A stretch of DNA of 64,000 nt from Sporolactobacillus spathodeae. Lineage in GTDB: Bacteria; Bacillota; Bacilli; Bacillales; Sporolactobacillaceae. The stretch covers positions 1 through 64,000 of the forward strand of contig NZ_JAFBEV010000005.1 of NCBI RefSeq assembly GCF_016908935.1. Direction: 5' to 3'. Each line of letters starts with the position of its first letter. Within the stretch, counting starts at the first letter, position 1. The notes beneath the pieces are model-generated. The model saw nothing but the letters and a program-made list of their open reading frames with translations, made no database searches and was not told where the DNA came from. A program made the translations under genes and the position numbers. Positions 1 to 8,859 of this stretch are shown here, piece after piece.

Positions 1-120
1 ATAGGAATCACCTATTCTTCCATTATAAAGGATTTTTTTGTCTAGAAACCATATTAATTTTGAACATTCATAGTATTATGAATGGTTTGAATAAAATAGT
101 GAAACGCTAGTATTACCGGA

Positions 121-891
121 TTAGCGAACATCAAATGAAAGTGTACCCAAGTGATGATCAAAGGTGGCAACATAATGGCCTTTGCTCAGTTTCTTTGGCA
201 GGCAGAATGTACCTGTTGATACAGTCATGCCTTTTGTCAGTTTCTTACCTTCCTGCGCTAATTTCTGAACAAGCCACTGTAATGCGTTGAGCGGATTACC
301 AAGTACCTCGGAAGAAACTCCTGAAGTCAACGCTTCCCCGTCACGCGTCACTTGCGCATGCACGTCTGCCATCTCTTCAATCGTCGGTTTATCAGCCGGT
401 TGGCCAACGACAACTCTGCCGCAGACCGCGCTGTCGGAAATCACCAGTTCAAGAGGCAATGAAGGAAACCAGTCTTTGAACCGAGAATCCGGAACCTCGA
501 CACCCGGCGCGACTTCTGTTTTCGAAAGCAAATCCTGCAAATCATCTTCCGGCAGCAAATCGTCGGTCACAGTAAATTCCAATTCCAGTTCCAACAGCGG
601 CTCATTCATTTCAGAATAGTTGATGATCGCGCCGTCCTTTAGTAGCTTTGAGGCAACAATCTGTCCGTATAACGGCGAGTCCGAATGAAAAAGATCTTGT
701 GTTTGCTTGCTCGTTAAACTTATCTTGTACCCCTTCACCGGTTCCCCTTTTGCGCGATTGAAAGCATGTTGTACGTCGTACGCGTCGACTAAATTCAGAG
801 CCTTAAAGTCGGCTTCTTTCCAGGAAATCGGTTGATTGTCGCGATACGCGGCATACAGCTTTTCTGACAATTTGTCCTTTGTAAACATCAT
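121..891 (-). CDS. 2-keto-4-pentenoate hydratase / fumarylacetoacetate hydrolase-family protein
   Basis: This 256-residue protein resembles the MhpD-type hydratases, which add water to 2-hydroxypenta-2,4-dienoate in aromatic meta-cleavage pathways, and related decarboxylases. Visible family features are the central acidic cluster with EPLLELELEF near residue 98, a GVEVPDSRF segment near 130 and the SSEVLGNPLNALQWLV stretch near 195. Those acidic residues are where the family binds Mg2+. The length is normal for the family. AGAAGG lies about 9 bases before the ATG. No other aromatic-degradation gene is nearby, so the true substrate is unknown. The family call is good, the exact reaction uncertain. 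Confidence 0.75.
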   Translation of the reverse strand: MMFTKDKLSEKLYAAYRDNQPISWKEADFKALNLVDAYDVQHAFNRAKGEPVKGYKISLTSKQTQDLFHSDSPLYGQIVASKLLKDGAIINYSEMNEPLLELELEFTVTDDLLPEDDLQDLLSKTEVAPGVEVPDSRFKDWFPSLPLELVISDSAVCGRVVVGQPADKPTIEEMADVHAQVTRDGEALTSGVSSEVLGNPLNALQWLVQKLAQEGKKLTKGMTVSTGTFCLPKKLSKGHYVATFDHHLGTLSFDVR

Positions 892-967
892 CCTTAAATG
901 CCTTCTTTTCTATATATTTGAAAGATTCAATAATTATTATAGTACAGCTGTCCTGACTGTCAATTGA

Positions 968-1018
968 AAAACGCTCACACATTGCCTGTTCTGTCAGAAA
1001 GTTAATATTAAATTTATA
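968..1018. repeat. Partial copy of the intergenic palindromic element (tail module only)
   Basis: The segment with CTCACACATTGCCTGTTCTG followed by an AT-rich run matches, with a few changes, the tail of the full element copy at 59901-59951 (CTCACACATTGCCTCTTGGT and AT-rich run). The GC-rich core is absent here. Confidence 0.5.
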
Positions 1019-1040
1019 CAGAGCTTATTTAAAAACAAAA

Positions 1041-1087
1041 TACACCCCCGAAGATAAGAAATTCTCTTTCTCATCTCGGGGGTGTAT
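1041..1087 (-). terminator. Intrinsic terminator downstream of the mgsR-like gene
   Basis: TACACCCCCGA and TCGGGGGTGTA form a long GC-rich stem, extended by nearly complementary GATAAGAAA/TTTCTCATC. On the minus strand it is followed by TTTTGTTTTT. It lies just past the stop of the Spx-family gene. Confidence 0.85.
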
Positions 1088-1131
1088 GGTCTAGTCTATT
1101 ATTAAATGTTCAATCCGTAAAAGCAAATCTG

Positions 1132-1548
1132 TTATGCGCGCATCTGTTCTTTTTCTTCCTCAGATGCCAATCTGATTGTCTGTTGGTGTTCCTCAGACGC
1201 TGCAATTCGAGCAAGCTGATCATGATGATAGCCAACAACAAGGTTCTTGCCATCGGTAAGAATTGGTCTTTTTAATAACTTCGGTTCATCAGCGAGGAGC
1301 TTCAACGCACTGCTTAGCGGTAAAGATTCAATATCGATCGAAAGCTTCTTGAATTCTCTGCTGCGTTTTGCCAGCAATTCCTCGACACCGGATTTAGACA
1401 GCTTCAAAATTTCCATTAACTCGCTAGTATTCGGATGATCACGGAATAAATGTCTTTCCTCGTAACGAATCTCATGACGGGTGAGCCAGCCTTTTGTTTT
1501 TCGGCAGGACGTGCAGCTTGGATACGTATAAAATACGAGTTTTGCCAT
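1132..1548 (-). CDS. mgsR: Spx/MgsR-family transcriptional regulator (ArsC-like fold)
   Basis: This is a 138-residue ArsC-fold protein with the redox CxxC switch C12-T-S-C15 directly after YPS, and the RPIL strand near residue 94 typical of Spx-type proteins. Spx and MgsR bind the RNA polymerase alpha C-terminal domain and redirect transcription under thiol or general stress. The opening resembles B. subtilis MgsR more than Spx from memory, and the position near the comG/yqg block fits mgsR (yqgZ). GAGAGGATGAGAA precedes the ATG. A plain Spx paralogue remains possible. Confidence 0.8.
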   Translation of the reverse strand: MAKLVFYTYPSCTSCRKTKGWLTRHEIRYEERHLFRDHPNTSELMEILKLSKSGVEELLAKRSREFKKLSIDIESLPLSSALKLLADEPKLLKRPILTDGKNLVVGYHHDQLARIAASEEHQQTIRLASEEEKEQMRA

Positions 1549-1661
1549 TTCTTCTCATCCTCTCACTGGTTTGTTCTTTTTATACCCGCAAAAAGAAGAA
1601 AAAAAACACGATTTAAGGAAAAAATTTATAAATTCAAGCGAAAATTCTCAGTATTTGTCGG

Positions 1662-3032
1662 TTAATGAATATAGTCCATCGGATTGACAGCGCCATTGTG
1701 CGGCGGTGCTGTCCAGTAACCCTGATAAATTTCAAAATGAAGATGTGTCCCAAAAGCTTCTCCGGTTGCACCCATCGTCCCGATTTGCTGACCTTGACTG
1801 ACGGATTGACCTGTCTGAACTGAATAAGCGGACATATGCGCATAGACTGTCGTATAAATCTGTCCACGAATCATGTGTGAAATCATCACGCAATTGCCAT
1901 AGCTTGTCGATTGATAAGCGCGGAAAACAATGCCACTTGCCGCCGCTACAATCGGAGTACCGGCACTGTTTGCAATATCGATTCCCGGATGAAATTCATG
2001 ATCAAATGTACGATAGCCGAAACCAGAAGAAATCGACCCAGCAGCTGGTTTTATAAAATCAGTTTGAGCTGTCTCTTTATTAGCTGGTACTGGTGATGCG
2101 GCTTCTGCACGTGACGGAGCAGTTGAGCCCGATGATAGATTTTGAACTTTTTCTGTTGCTTGACTTCCACCAGACTGATTTGTTGGCTTATCCGTTGAAA
2201 TAGTTGCACTGCTTGTTGCCGCATGTTTATCTATTGAGGAAGACGGTTTAGGGGCTTTGCGTTCCGCCATGGCCAGCTGTTCTTTTACGACAGCTTCCTG
2301 AGCTTTAAGAATGCCTGCTTGCTCCTGTTTGCTCATCAGAACATCTTCAAGTTCATTTTCATGTTTTTTCAATTGTCCAATCACAAGTTGCTGTTGTTTC
2401 TTTTCTTCTTCCAACGTGTTCTTCAGTGATTGCAAATTGGCTAAGTTCTGTTCAGTCGCAGTCACTGTCTGACGTATTTCTTGTTTTTTCTGATTAACAA
2501 GTGCCTGATCACGTTTTTCGGCATTAATCATTTGGACATCCTGGTTTGCAATTGCCCGCAAAGCGAGCAGACGGCTGATAAAATTTTCAAAGCTTCGAGA
2601 ACCCATCAACACGTCCAAATAGGTCGATGATCCGCCATTTATGTATACTGCCCGAATGCGTTGTTTTAACAATTGTTTTCTATAATTCAGCCGCTCGGTC
2701 ACTTGTCGGAGTTCGATTTTCGAGTCTTGCAGATCCGAACGGTTTTGTGTTAATGCTTCTGATGTATTGGTAATTTGCAAATTGGTTATTCCTATTTTCT
2801 TCTGTGATTTCTCTAAAGACTTGAGAAGTCCCGCTTTTTTTTGCCTATTTTCCTTCAACGCTGCGGTCGATGATGTTTGTTGTTGCTGATTTTCTGACTG
2901 ACTCTGACGGATCTGCTGCAATTTATTATTTAGCGCAGCCTTTGAAACGGCGAATACCGGAACCGTCTCGAGAGGAAATATAAGCAGGCTACACAAAACA
3001 GCAGAAACGATCCATTTTAAACTTTTTTTCAC
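1662..3032 (-). CDS. Secreted coiled-coil M23 (LytM) peptidase, EnvC-like
   Basis: This is a predicted secreted peptidoglycan hydrolase or hydrolase activator. A signal peptide (KKSLKWIVSAVLCSLLIF, then AFA-type end) is followed by a long Gln-rich coiled coil (about residues 30-255), a Ser/Thr/Pro linker (about 260-330) and a C-terminal M23 domain with the Zn ligand motifs HPGID and HLHFE. Both metal motifs look intact. I prefer the GTG start at 3032, because GGAGGAGAGGAG lies just upstream and it gives a normal signal peptide. A GTG at 3071 would add 13 very basic residues. It probably acts in cell separation or wall turnover. Confidence 0.85.
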   Translation of the reverse strand: MKKSLKWIVSAVLCSLLIFPLETVPVFAVSKAALNNKLQQIRQSQSENQQQQTSSTAALKENRQKKAGLLKSLEKSQKKIGITNLQITNTSEALTQNRSDLQDSKIELRQVTERLNYRKQLLKQRIRAVYINGGSSTYLDVLMGSRSFENFISRLLALRAIANQDVQMINAEKRDQALVNQKKQEIRQTVTATEQNLANLQSLKNTLEEEKKQQQLVIGQLKKHENELEDVLMSKQEQAGILKAQEAVVKEQLAMAERKAPKPSSSIDKHAATSSATISTDKPTNQSGGSQATEKVQNLSSGSTAPSRAEAASPVPANKETAQTDFIKPAAGSISSGFGYRTFDHEFHPGIDIANSAGTPIVAAASGIVFRAYQSTSYGNCVMISHMIRGQIYTTVYAHMSAYSVQTGQSVSQGQQIGTMGATGEAFGTHLHFEIYQGYWTAPPHNGAVNPMDYIH

Positions 3033-3219
3033 CCTGGCACGAACTCCTCTCCTCCGCTGCACCTTCCGCACAGTTCTTTAGTCGCATATTCCGACATAAT
3101 CTATCAAACTCCGACTCTATCACTATTATAGCAAGTTATCATTTTTCATATCGGTTCTTTTGATAATTTTCTGTAATTATTTTTGTTTCGTAATTGATGC
3201 TCAAATTATTGCATGCATT

Positions 3220-3275
3220 TCTCTGTTCTTCCCGCAGGCGCCAGCAGACCTCCGCTGCATTTTTCGCGCAAATCC
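3220..3275. repeat. Right-half copy of the intergenic palindromic element
   Basis: TTCTTCCCGCAGGCGCCAGC followed by CTCCGCTGCATTTTTCGC matches the right arm of the full copies at 22059-22220 and 25225-25372. The left arm is missing. It sits in the 3076-3509 gap, which otherwise holds a small AT-rich hairpin (3302-3323), the 3378-3412 hairpin and a doubtful 33-codon frame. Confidence 0.7.
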
Positions 3276-3377
3276 TTATACATTCTCACCTTCGCACAAA
3301 AAAATCGTCAAAAGTGACGATTTGATTATTTGCTATCAGTTTTTTAGCTCTGTTTCATTAATTTTGCTTCTCTAATT

Positions 3378-3412
3378 GACACTCGTCCTGCTCTATCCAC
3401 AGGATGAGTGTC
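3378..3412 (-). terminator. Stem-loop downstream of the hydroxyacid dehydrogenase gene
   Basis: GACACTCGTCCTG and CAGGATGAGTGTC form a 13-position stem with one mismatch and a 9-base loop. It lies about 100 bases past the dehydrogenase stop. The T-tract is weak on both strands, so this could also be a processed hairpin. Confidence 0.5.
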
Positions 3413-3509
3413 CTATGAAACTAGGTTTATCTCGAAGTAAACAAACGACAATGAAATTCATCCCTGCCGATGCCGCTAAAATTCCTGTCGCGTTTGACCA
3501 TCCTCCGGA

Positions 3510-4463
3510 TCAATAACCGAGTTTCCGATTGACTATATTTTGCAAATGCTGTCCTTCTTTAAAGCGCTGCAAATTGTCCGCGAGCAAACTCAATTGTTTC
3601 TCTGCTTTTTCTGGACTCAGCCCGAGCGAATGCGAGGTGATCAACACATTCTCGCAATCCCAAAGCGGATGGTCCGCAGGCAGTGGCTCCGGAACCGTCA
3701 CATCCAGTCCCGCCCCGCTCAATTGTCCGCTTTGCAAAGCGACAATCAGATCATCTTGCACAACAGATTGCCCGCGACCGGCATTGATAAAAACTGCCCC
3801 TTTTTTGCATTGAGAGAAAAATTTACGATCAAAGAAATTTTCCGTTTCTTCAGTGAGTGGCAGGACGTTAACAACAAAATCACTTTGTGAAACAGCCTCG
3901 CTAATTGCATCGACAGTGAAGATTTCATGCACATAAGGCGGACAGGCGCTTTTTGTTCGTTTCACACCAAGAACCTGCGCACCGAATGCTGCAAGACGTA
4001 TCGCGGTTGCCTTGCCGATATTTCCTAGCCCGACGATCGTGACTGTCGATCCCTCAATTTGTCGTGGAACGTCTAGACAGCGCCATTGATGCTTCGCAGT
4101 CTGTCTGGCGTATTCAGGGATTCGGCGCGTTAATGCAAGCATCAACGCGAGAATATGTTCCGCACCAGCCGTATTATAAACACCTGTGGCGTTGGTGATG
4201 ACGACATCGCTCGAAATTTCTGGATTGTTCGCAAAATGATTGGCTCCGGCACTTGGTAATTGCAGCCAGCACAATCCATGCATTTGCCGCAAAGTTTTTG
4301 AATCAGGCCATCCGACAAATACCTCAGCCTGTTCAAGCATTTCTTGGGGACAATCATTTAATGGATAAAACTGATAGTCATTCTTAAACTGTTCTTTAAG
4401 TTGCATCCACTTCTCATTCGGGAGCGAGAAATCCGCTCTAAATCCAAATATTACTGTTTTCAT
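3510..4463 (-). CDS. D-isomer-specific 2-hydroxyacid dehydrogenase
   Basis: This 317-residue NAD(P)-dependent dehydrogenase would interconvert a 2-oxoacid and a D-2-hydroxyacid. The Rossmann glycine motif VGLGNIGKATAIRLAAFG is near residue 145, the catalytic Arg sits in INAGRG near 230, and the catalytic His in TSHSLG near 280. Length fits the GhrA/YoaD-like branch. AAAGGCGG lies 9 bases before the ATG. It appears monocistronic. In a lactate producer it could reduce glyoxylate or hydroxypyruvate, but the substrate cannot be read from sequence. Confidence 0.85.
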   Translation of the reverse strand: MKTVIFGFRADFSLPNEKWMQLKEQFKNDYQFYPLNDCPQEMLEQAEVFVGWPDSKTLRQMHGLCWLQLPSAGANHFANNPEISSDVVITNATGVYNTAGAEHILALMLALTRRIPEYARQTAKHQWRCLDVPRQIEGSTVTIVGLGNIGKATAIRLAAFGAQVLGVKRTKSACPPYVHEIFTVDAISEAVSQSDFVVNVLPLTEETENFFDRKFFSQCKKGAVFINAGRGQSVVQDDLIVALQSGQLSGAGLDVTVPEPLPADHPLWDCENVLITSHSLGLSPEKAEKQLSLLADNLQRFKEGQHLQNIVNRKLGY

Positions 4464-4559
4464 TGACCGAGACCGCCTTTCTAAAGTCTATTCCTTTTCC
4501 CTACATCTTGTTTCAGTATAATACAGCTATTGTATTTTTCGTAGGAATAGCATTCTATT

Positions 4560-4602
4560 AAAAAAGGATGTCTGAAAAGTCTTACGACCTTGAGGCATCC
4601 CT
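4560..4602 (-). terminator. Intrinsic terminator of acsA (GGATGCCTC-type stem)
   Basis: On the minus strand GGGATGCCTCAA pairs imperfectly with TTCAGACATCC and is followed by TTTTTT. It belongs to a set of terminators in this window with nearly the same stem sequence. Confidence 0.85.
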
Positions 4603-4648
4603 GTGAACTGTCTTCCTATCAATTTTTTATCGATTCATTTAAACTTCT

Positions 4649-6370
4649 TCAATCTTCCAGCGTTGACAAATCACCAACAGGAAGATTGAGTTCCCACGCT
4701 TTCAAAACTCGCCGCATGATCTTTCCGCTCCGTGTTTTCGGTAATTTTTCCTTAAAATCTATCTGTCTCGGCGCTGCATGCGCCGCAAGGCCGTTTTTCA
4801 CGAATTGATAAATCTCGTGTTTCAATGCCTCTGTTGCTTCAAATCCTTCACGAAGCGATATGAACGCTTTAATAATTTTACCGCGAATTGGATCGGAAAT
4901 CCCAATGACACCTGCTTCTGACACAGCTGGATGCTCCACTAATTTGCTCTCCACTTCAAATGGACCAATGCGCTCGCCACTCGTCATGATCACGTCATCG
5001 ACTCGCCCTTGGAACCAAAAATAACCGTCTTCGTCCATATATGCCGAATCTCCAGATACATACCAGTCATTCAACGTAAAATAGGCGTTATATTTTTCCG
5101 GATTATTCCAAATGGCACGCATCATTGATGGCCACCCTTTTTTTATTGCTAAGTTTCCCATTGTGTTTGGCGGCAGTTCCTGTCCGTCGTCATCGACAAT
5201 TGCTGCTGTGATTCCTGGCAGCGGTTTACCCATCGATCCTGCCTTAATTTCCATCGTAGGTATATTGCAAATCATCTGCGCCCCGGTTTCGGTCATCCAC
5301 CAAGTATCGTGAATCCGCTTCTGAAAGACTTCCCATCCCCATTTAATAACTTCTGGATTTAACGGTTCGCCAACACTTAATACATGGCGCAATGTCGACA
5401 AGTTATACTTTGCAGGCAGTGCATTTCCGGCACTCAGCAGCATTCGAAATGCGGTCGGCGCACTGTACCAAATGGTCACTTTATTCTTCTCAATCGTTTG
5501 ATACCAATCTTCAGCGCTGAACCGGCCGCCGCGTACAACGATTGTCACCCCGTTCAGCCAAGGCGCAAACACGCCGTAGGAAGTACCGGTAACCCAGCCT
5601 GGATCCGCCGTGCACCAATAGATATCATCCTCTTGAAAATCAAGCACCCAGCGGCCCGTTTGAGCATGTTGAATCATCGCTTGATGGACATGAAGCACGC
5701 CTTTTGGTTTTCCAGTTGAACCAGAAGTATAATGCAAAATCATTCCGTCTTCCCGTGCCATCCACTCAATTGGGAAATCGGCATTTGCTTCTTGCATCGC
5801 CTGCTTATAATCAATATAAAAGCCGTTCGTACCAACCGTGTCGCCGATCAGAATAATATGTTTCAGGTGAGGCAGTTCGTCAACCGGTACACGGCTGAGA
5901 AGCTCAGGTGTCGTGCATAAAACCTTCGCCTCACTATCGGACAACCGATCGCGAACCGCGTCTTCCATAAACGCTTCAAAGAGCGGGCCGACAATCGCAC
6001 CAGCCTTGATAGCGCCTAGGAATAGAATATACAGTTCTGGAGTGCGCGGCATAAATATAAACACCCGATCACCTTTGACAACCTCGGCCTGGTTCCTTAA
6101 TAAATGAGCGGCTTTTCCCGATAAATGCATTAAATCGGCAAAACTATACTGTTCATCACGCGTCGCGTCCGAATAACGCAACGCAATTTTATTGCCCTTT
6201 CCCTCTGCAACATGACGATCAATCATCTCATATGCTGCGTTGATTTTGCCGGTTTGAAACCAGCTAAATCCTGTCTCTGCCTGCTTCCAATCAAAGTCTG
6301 AGCGCGTTTTTGCATAATCTTCAAGGACATGGGTTCCGTGATCGGCCGGTAAACGAAAACTTTTCAGCAT
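4649..6370 (-). CDS. acsA: Acetyl-CoA synthetase (AMP-forming)
   Basis: It activates acetate with ATP to acetyl-AMP and then acetyl-CoA. All adenylate-forming core motifs are visible: the phosphate loop YTSGSTGKPKGVLHVH near residue 225, the VSGDSAYMDEDGYFWFQGR hinge region near 435 and the C-terminal KTRSGKIMRR with the catalytic, acetylation-target Lys near 550. At 573 residues it matches Bacillus AcsA length. GGAGG lies 7 bases before the ATG. A clear promoter and a CcpA-type site precede it, so carbon catabolite repression is likely, as known for B. subtilis acsA. Confidence 0.93.
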   Translation of the reverse strand: MLKSFRLPADHGTHVLEDYAKTRSDFDWKQAETGFSWFQTGKINAAYEMIDRHVAEGKGNKIALRYSDATRDEQYSFADLMHLSGKAAHLLRNQAEVVKGDRVFIFMPRTPELYILFLGAIKAGAIVGPLFEAFMEDAVRDRLSDSEAKVLCTTPELLSRVPVDELPHLKHIILIGDTVGTNGFYIDYKQAMQEANADFPIEWMAREDGMILHYTSGSTGKPKGVLHVHQAMIQHAQTGRWVLDFQEDDIYWCTADPGWVTGTSYGVFAPWLNGVTIVVRGGRFSAEDWYQTIEKNKVTIWYSAPTAFRMLLSAGNALPAKYNLSTLRHVLSVGEPLNPEVIKWGWEVFQKRIHDTWWMTETGAQMICNIPTMEIKAGSMGKPLPGITAAIVDDDGQELPPNTMGNLAIKKGWPSMMRAIWNNPEKYNAYFTLNDWYVSGDSAYMDEDGYFWFQGRVDDVIMTSGERIGPFEVESKLVEHPAVSEAGVIGISDPIRGKIIKAFISLREGFEATEALKHEIYQFVKNGLAAHAAPRQIDFKEKLPKTRSGKIMRRVLKAWELNLPVGDLSTLED

Positions 6371-6410
6371 AGGTAAACCTCCAGTCGATAAAATGTCACA
6401 GAATTGTCAA

Positions 6411-6426
6411 TTTAAGCGCTTTCATT
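6411..6426 (-). promoter_or_regulatory. cre-like CcpA operator of acsA
   Basis: On the minus strand ATGAAAGCGCTTAAA carries the palindromic AAGCGCTT core and differs from the consensus TGNAANCGNWNNCA only at the C near its end. It overlaps the predicted transcription start, a position suited to repression. Confidence 0.65.
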
Positions 6427-6455
6427 ATTATAATATCTATGTATGGAATTGACAA
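6427..6455 (-). promoter_or_regulatory. SigA promoter of acsA
   Basis: On the minus strand TTGTCA (6450-6455) and TATAAT (6427-6432) are separated by exactly 17 bases. The cre-like site starts just downstream. Confidence 0.75.
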
Positions 6456-6526
6456 ACGTTATGTACTGATTGCCACGGGCGGACCCAAGATTTGATTATA
6501 TTTCAGTGCAAAATGCTTCATTGACA

Positions 6527-6575
6527 GAAAAAGGGATAGCTCATTACCCATTTAACGGCTTTGAGGCATCCCTTA
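6527..6575 (-). terminator. Intrinsic terminator of the flavin oxidoreductase gene (GGATGCCTC-type stem)
   Basis: On the minus strand AAGGGATGCCTCA pairs with TGAGCTATCCCTT and is followed by a T-run. It shares its stem sequence with the acsA, pbpA and ispH terminators. Confidence 0.8.
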
Positions 6576-6624
6576 TCATCTATCTTATTATTTAAAACTT
6601 TTCGGAAAAAAATAATTTTTTCTC

Positions 6625-7776
6625 TTAATTTTTCTGTTTTTCAGAATCGGCAGCGAGTGGAAACCAGCCTGTTGGCTGTGTGATGATTTTCCATAGCCGT
6701 TCGGGAACAACCAGGTTCTGCCGCGCCTCTTCGTCGACTGGCAACGTGACGCGAATTGTATCCAGACGATCCGCTTTAACTTTTTGCGTCCAATCCGGAT
6801 CAATGATCGCTTCTCTGCCAATCGCGATTACATCCGCCCCATCACTAAGACCATTCACAGCTTGCTGCGGCTGCTGAATCCCACCTGCGGCAAGCAGCGG
6901 CACGCGATGGTTGATATGCTCTGACAGCAAATGAACATTGGATGCATCGCTTGCTTCATGGCCGTAAGGGAGCGTTGTGATATCCGTTTGCGACACATGC
7001 AGATAATCTACCCCAATGTTTATTAATCCGTCAATCAAATAAAATGAATCTTTTAAAGAATAGCCAACATATCGGTGCATTTCTTCTGGGGAAAAGCGGT
7101 AACCAACGATAAAAGTGGGGTCCGCATACTTTTGGACCACTCGCCGGACTTCTTCAAGAACAGCAAAAGGAAAACGCAATCGTTTGTCCAGGCTGCCGCC
7201 CCAATCATCTTGACGCCTGTTAAAATGAGCGGATACAAACTGCTGAATCAAATAGTGGTTGGCGCCGTGAATTTCCACGCCGTCAAAGCCTGCACGTATC
7301 GCCTGACGCGTAGCCACACCGTATTCTTTGATAATCACGCCGATTTCCTCTTCCGTTAAGGCTGCTGGCATATGCTCCGGATTGGAAAAAGAGGGAACAG
7401 CACTGGCGCTGACGGTTCGCCCATAAAGGGTTAATTGCGGTAACGCCTCACTTCCACCATGGTGGATTTGTAAAATGGCCCTGCTCCCTTGTGCCTTCAT
7501 TGCTGATGCCATTTTTTTCAAGCGAGGCAATACGGTATCATTATAGGCAGTAAATTGATGGTCAAATGTCAGTCCCGTCGGAGAGACGGCAATACATGCG
7601 GAAATAAAAAGTCCCGCGAAGCTGCTCCGTCGTTTGTAATACGCCAGTTCTTGATCAGACACGGTGCCGTTATCATTCGCTGACCACGTTGTCATTGGTG
7701 CAATCGCGATTCGGTTATCAAGTATGACGCCGTTCGGTAATTCAATAGGATCAAACAAAGAATCATAGTTTACCAT
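6625..7776 (-). CDS. NADH:flavin oxidoreductase (Old Yellow Enzyme family)
   Basis: This is a TIM-barrel FMN enzyme that probably reduces activated C=C bonds. It shows the family motifs DNRIAIAPMTTW near residue 20, EIHGANHYLIQQF near 165 with the substrate-binding HxxN pair, and FNRRQDDWGGSL shortly after. I start it at the ATG at 7776 (MVNYDSL) because AAGGA sits 6 bases upstream. An ATG at 7842 would add 22 residues with no good ribosome site. It looks monocistronic, and the physiological substrate is unknown. Confidence 0.88.
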   Translation of the reverse strand: MVNYDSLFDPIELPNGVILDNRIAIAPMTTWSANDNGTVSDQELAYYKRRSSFAGLFISACIAVSPTGLTFDHQFTAYNDTVLPRLKKMASAMKAQGSRAILQIHHGGSEALPQLTLYGRTVSASAVPSFSNPEHMPAALTEEEIGVIIKEYGVATRQAIRAGFDGVEIHGANHYLIQQFVSAHFNRRQDDWGGSLDKRLRFPFAVLEEVRRVVQKYADPTFIVGYRFSPEEMHRYVGYSLKDSFYLIDGLINIGVDYLHVSQTDITTLPYGHEASDASNVHLLSEHINHRVPLLAAGGIQQPQQAVNGLSDGADVIAIGREAIIDPDWTQKVKADRLDTIRVTLPVDEEARQNLVVPERLWKIITQPTGWFPLAADSEKQKN

Positions 7777-7875
7777 CCACATTCCTTCTTTCTTTTCGCC
7801 AATAGAAAACGTGCTTCTTCCTACAGTATAGTAGTTTGACACGTCGATGAATAATAAAAGCGCCCGTCAGACCAT

Positions 7876-8634
7876 TCAAAGATCGATAACGAGTTCAATC
7901 GGGCAGTGATCGGAGCCCATGACTTCATGACGAATAGCCGCTTTTACAATGGCAGCGTTCAAGCGTTTTGAAAGAACAAAATAGTCAATACGCCAGCCGA
8001 TATTCCGTTCTCGGGCATTTAAGCGATAAGACCACCACGTATACGCACCTTCAGACTGAGGATGCAGGGAGCGGAAACTATCAGCAAAACCCGCTGAAAG
8101 TAATTCAGAAAAGTCATGACGTTCCTCAACCGTAAATCCAGAATTTTTCTCGTTATTTTTTGGATAACGCAAATCAATGGCTTGATGGGCCACATTCAAA
8201 TCGCCACAAAAAATGACTGGCTTTTCTAAATCCAACGATTTTATATAGCGTGTAAAAGCGCTCCCCCAGCCGAGACGAAAATCAAGCCGGGCGAGGTCTC
8301 TTTGAGAATTCGGCGTGTAACAGGTCACAAGAAAATAATCGGGGTACTCCAGAGTAATCAAACGACCCTCCTGATCATATTCTTCAATGCCCATGCCATA
8401 CTTTACGTTTTCAGGCTTTCTTTTTACAAAAATAGCTGTACCTGAATAACCCTTTCTCACCGCGTGATTCCAATATTGAAAATAATCAGGTGTATCAAAA
8501 GCAATTTGATCGGCTTGGAGTTTGGTCTCCTGAATCATGAAGGCATCAAGCTCTTGCTGCAGCATCCATTGATAAACATCCATTTTCCGCTGTAAGGCAC
8601 GGAATCCATTGACATTCCACGATACGAGTTTCAA
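7876..8634 (-). CDS. exoA: Exodeoxyribonuclease III / AP endonuclease
   Basis: This is a base-excision-repair enzyme that cuts 5' to abasic sites and has 3'-exonuclease activity. It contains QETKLQ (metal-binding Glu), the CGDLNVAH catalytic block and the C-terminal GSDHCPIEL His/Asp pair. I choose the TTG start at 8634 (KLVSWNVNGFRA), with AGAGGTGG 7 bases upstream. This gives 252 residues, the length of B. subtilis ExoA. A longer frame adds seven residues from an upstream ATG with no Shine-Dalgarno. Confidence 0.93.
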   Translation of the reverse strand: MKLVSWNVNGFRALQRKMDVYQWMLQQELDAFMIQETKLQADQIAFDTPDYFQYWNHAVRKGYSGTAIFVKRKPENVKYGMGIEEYDQEGRLITLEYPDYFLVTCYTPNSQRDLARLDFRLGWGSAFTRYIKSLDLEKPVIFCGDLNVAHQAIDLRYPKNNEKNSGFTVEERHDFSELLSAGFADSFRSLHPQSEGAYTWWSYRLNARERNIGWRIDYFVLSKRLNAAIVKAAIRHEVMGSDHCPIELVIDL

Positions 8635-8671
8635 AACCGATCCACCTCTCGCCAATTCTTTCTTTATCTAT

Positions 8672-8765
8672 GTTTAGAAAAACTAGGTTTCGCAAAGTAT
8701 TTTTGTGACAATTTTTTTCGGCTACTCGCTTGCTGCGGGCGCTCGTGCAGATCTGCCACGCTTTA
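8672..8765. repeat. Left-half copy of the intergenic palindromic element
   Basis: TTAGAAAAACTAGGTTTCGC, a T-rich stretch and CGGCTACTCGCTTGCTGCGG match the left module and left arm of the full copies at 54388-54560 and 22059-22220. The right arm is missing. Confidence 0.75.
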
Positions 8766-8795
8766 CAGATACAATCATATCACTTCTTTACTGTC

Positions 8796-8845
8796 AAAAA
8801 AGCAGGCATGATGGACTTAATGCCTCACCATACCTGCCCGTTTTT
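8796..8845 (-). terminator. Intrinsic terminator of pncB
   Basis: On the minus strand GCAGGTATGG pairs with CCATCATGCCTGC (one bulge) and is followed by TTTTTTG, right after the pncB stop. Confidence 0.8.
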
Positions 8846-8859
8846 CAAGCTCGAACGAC

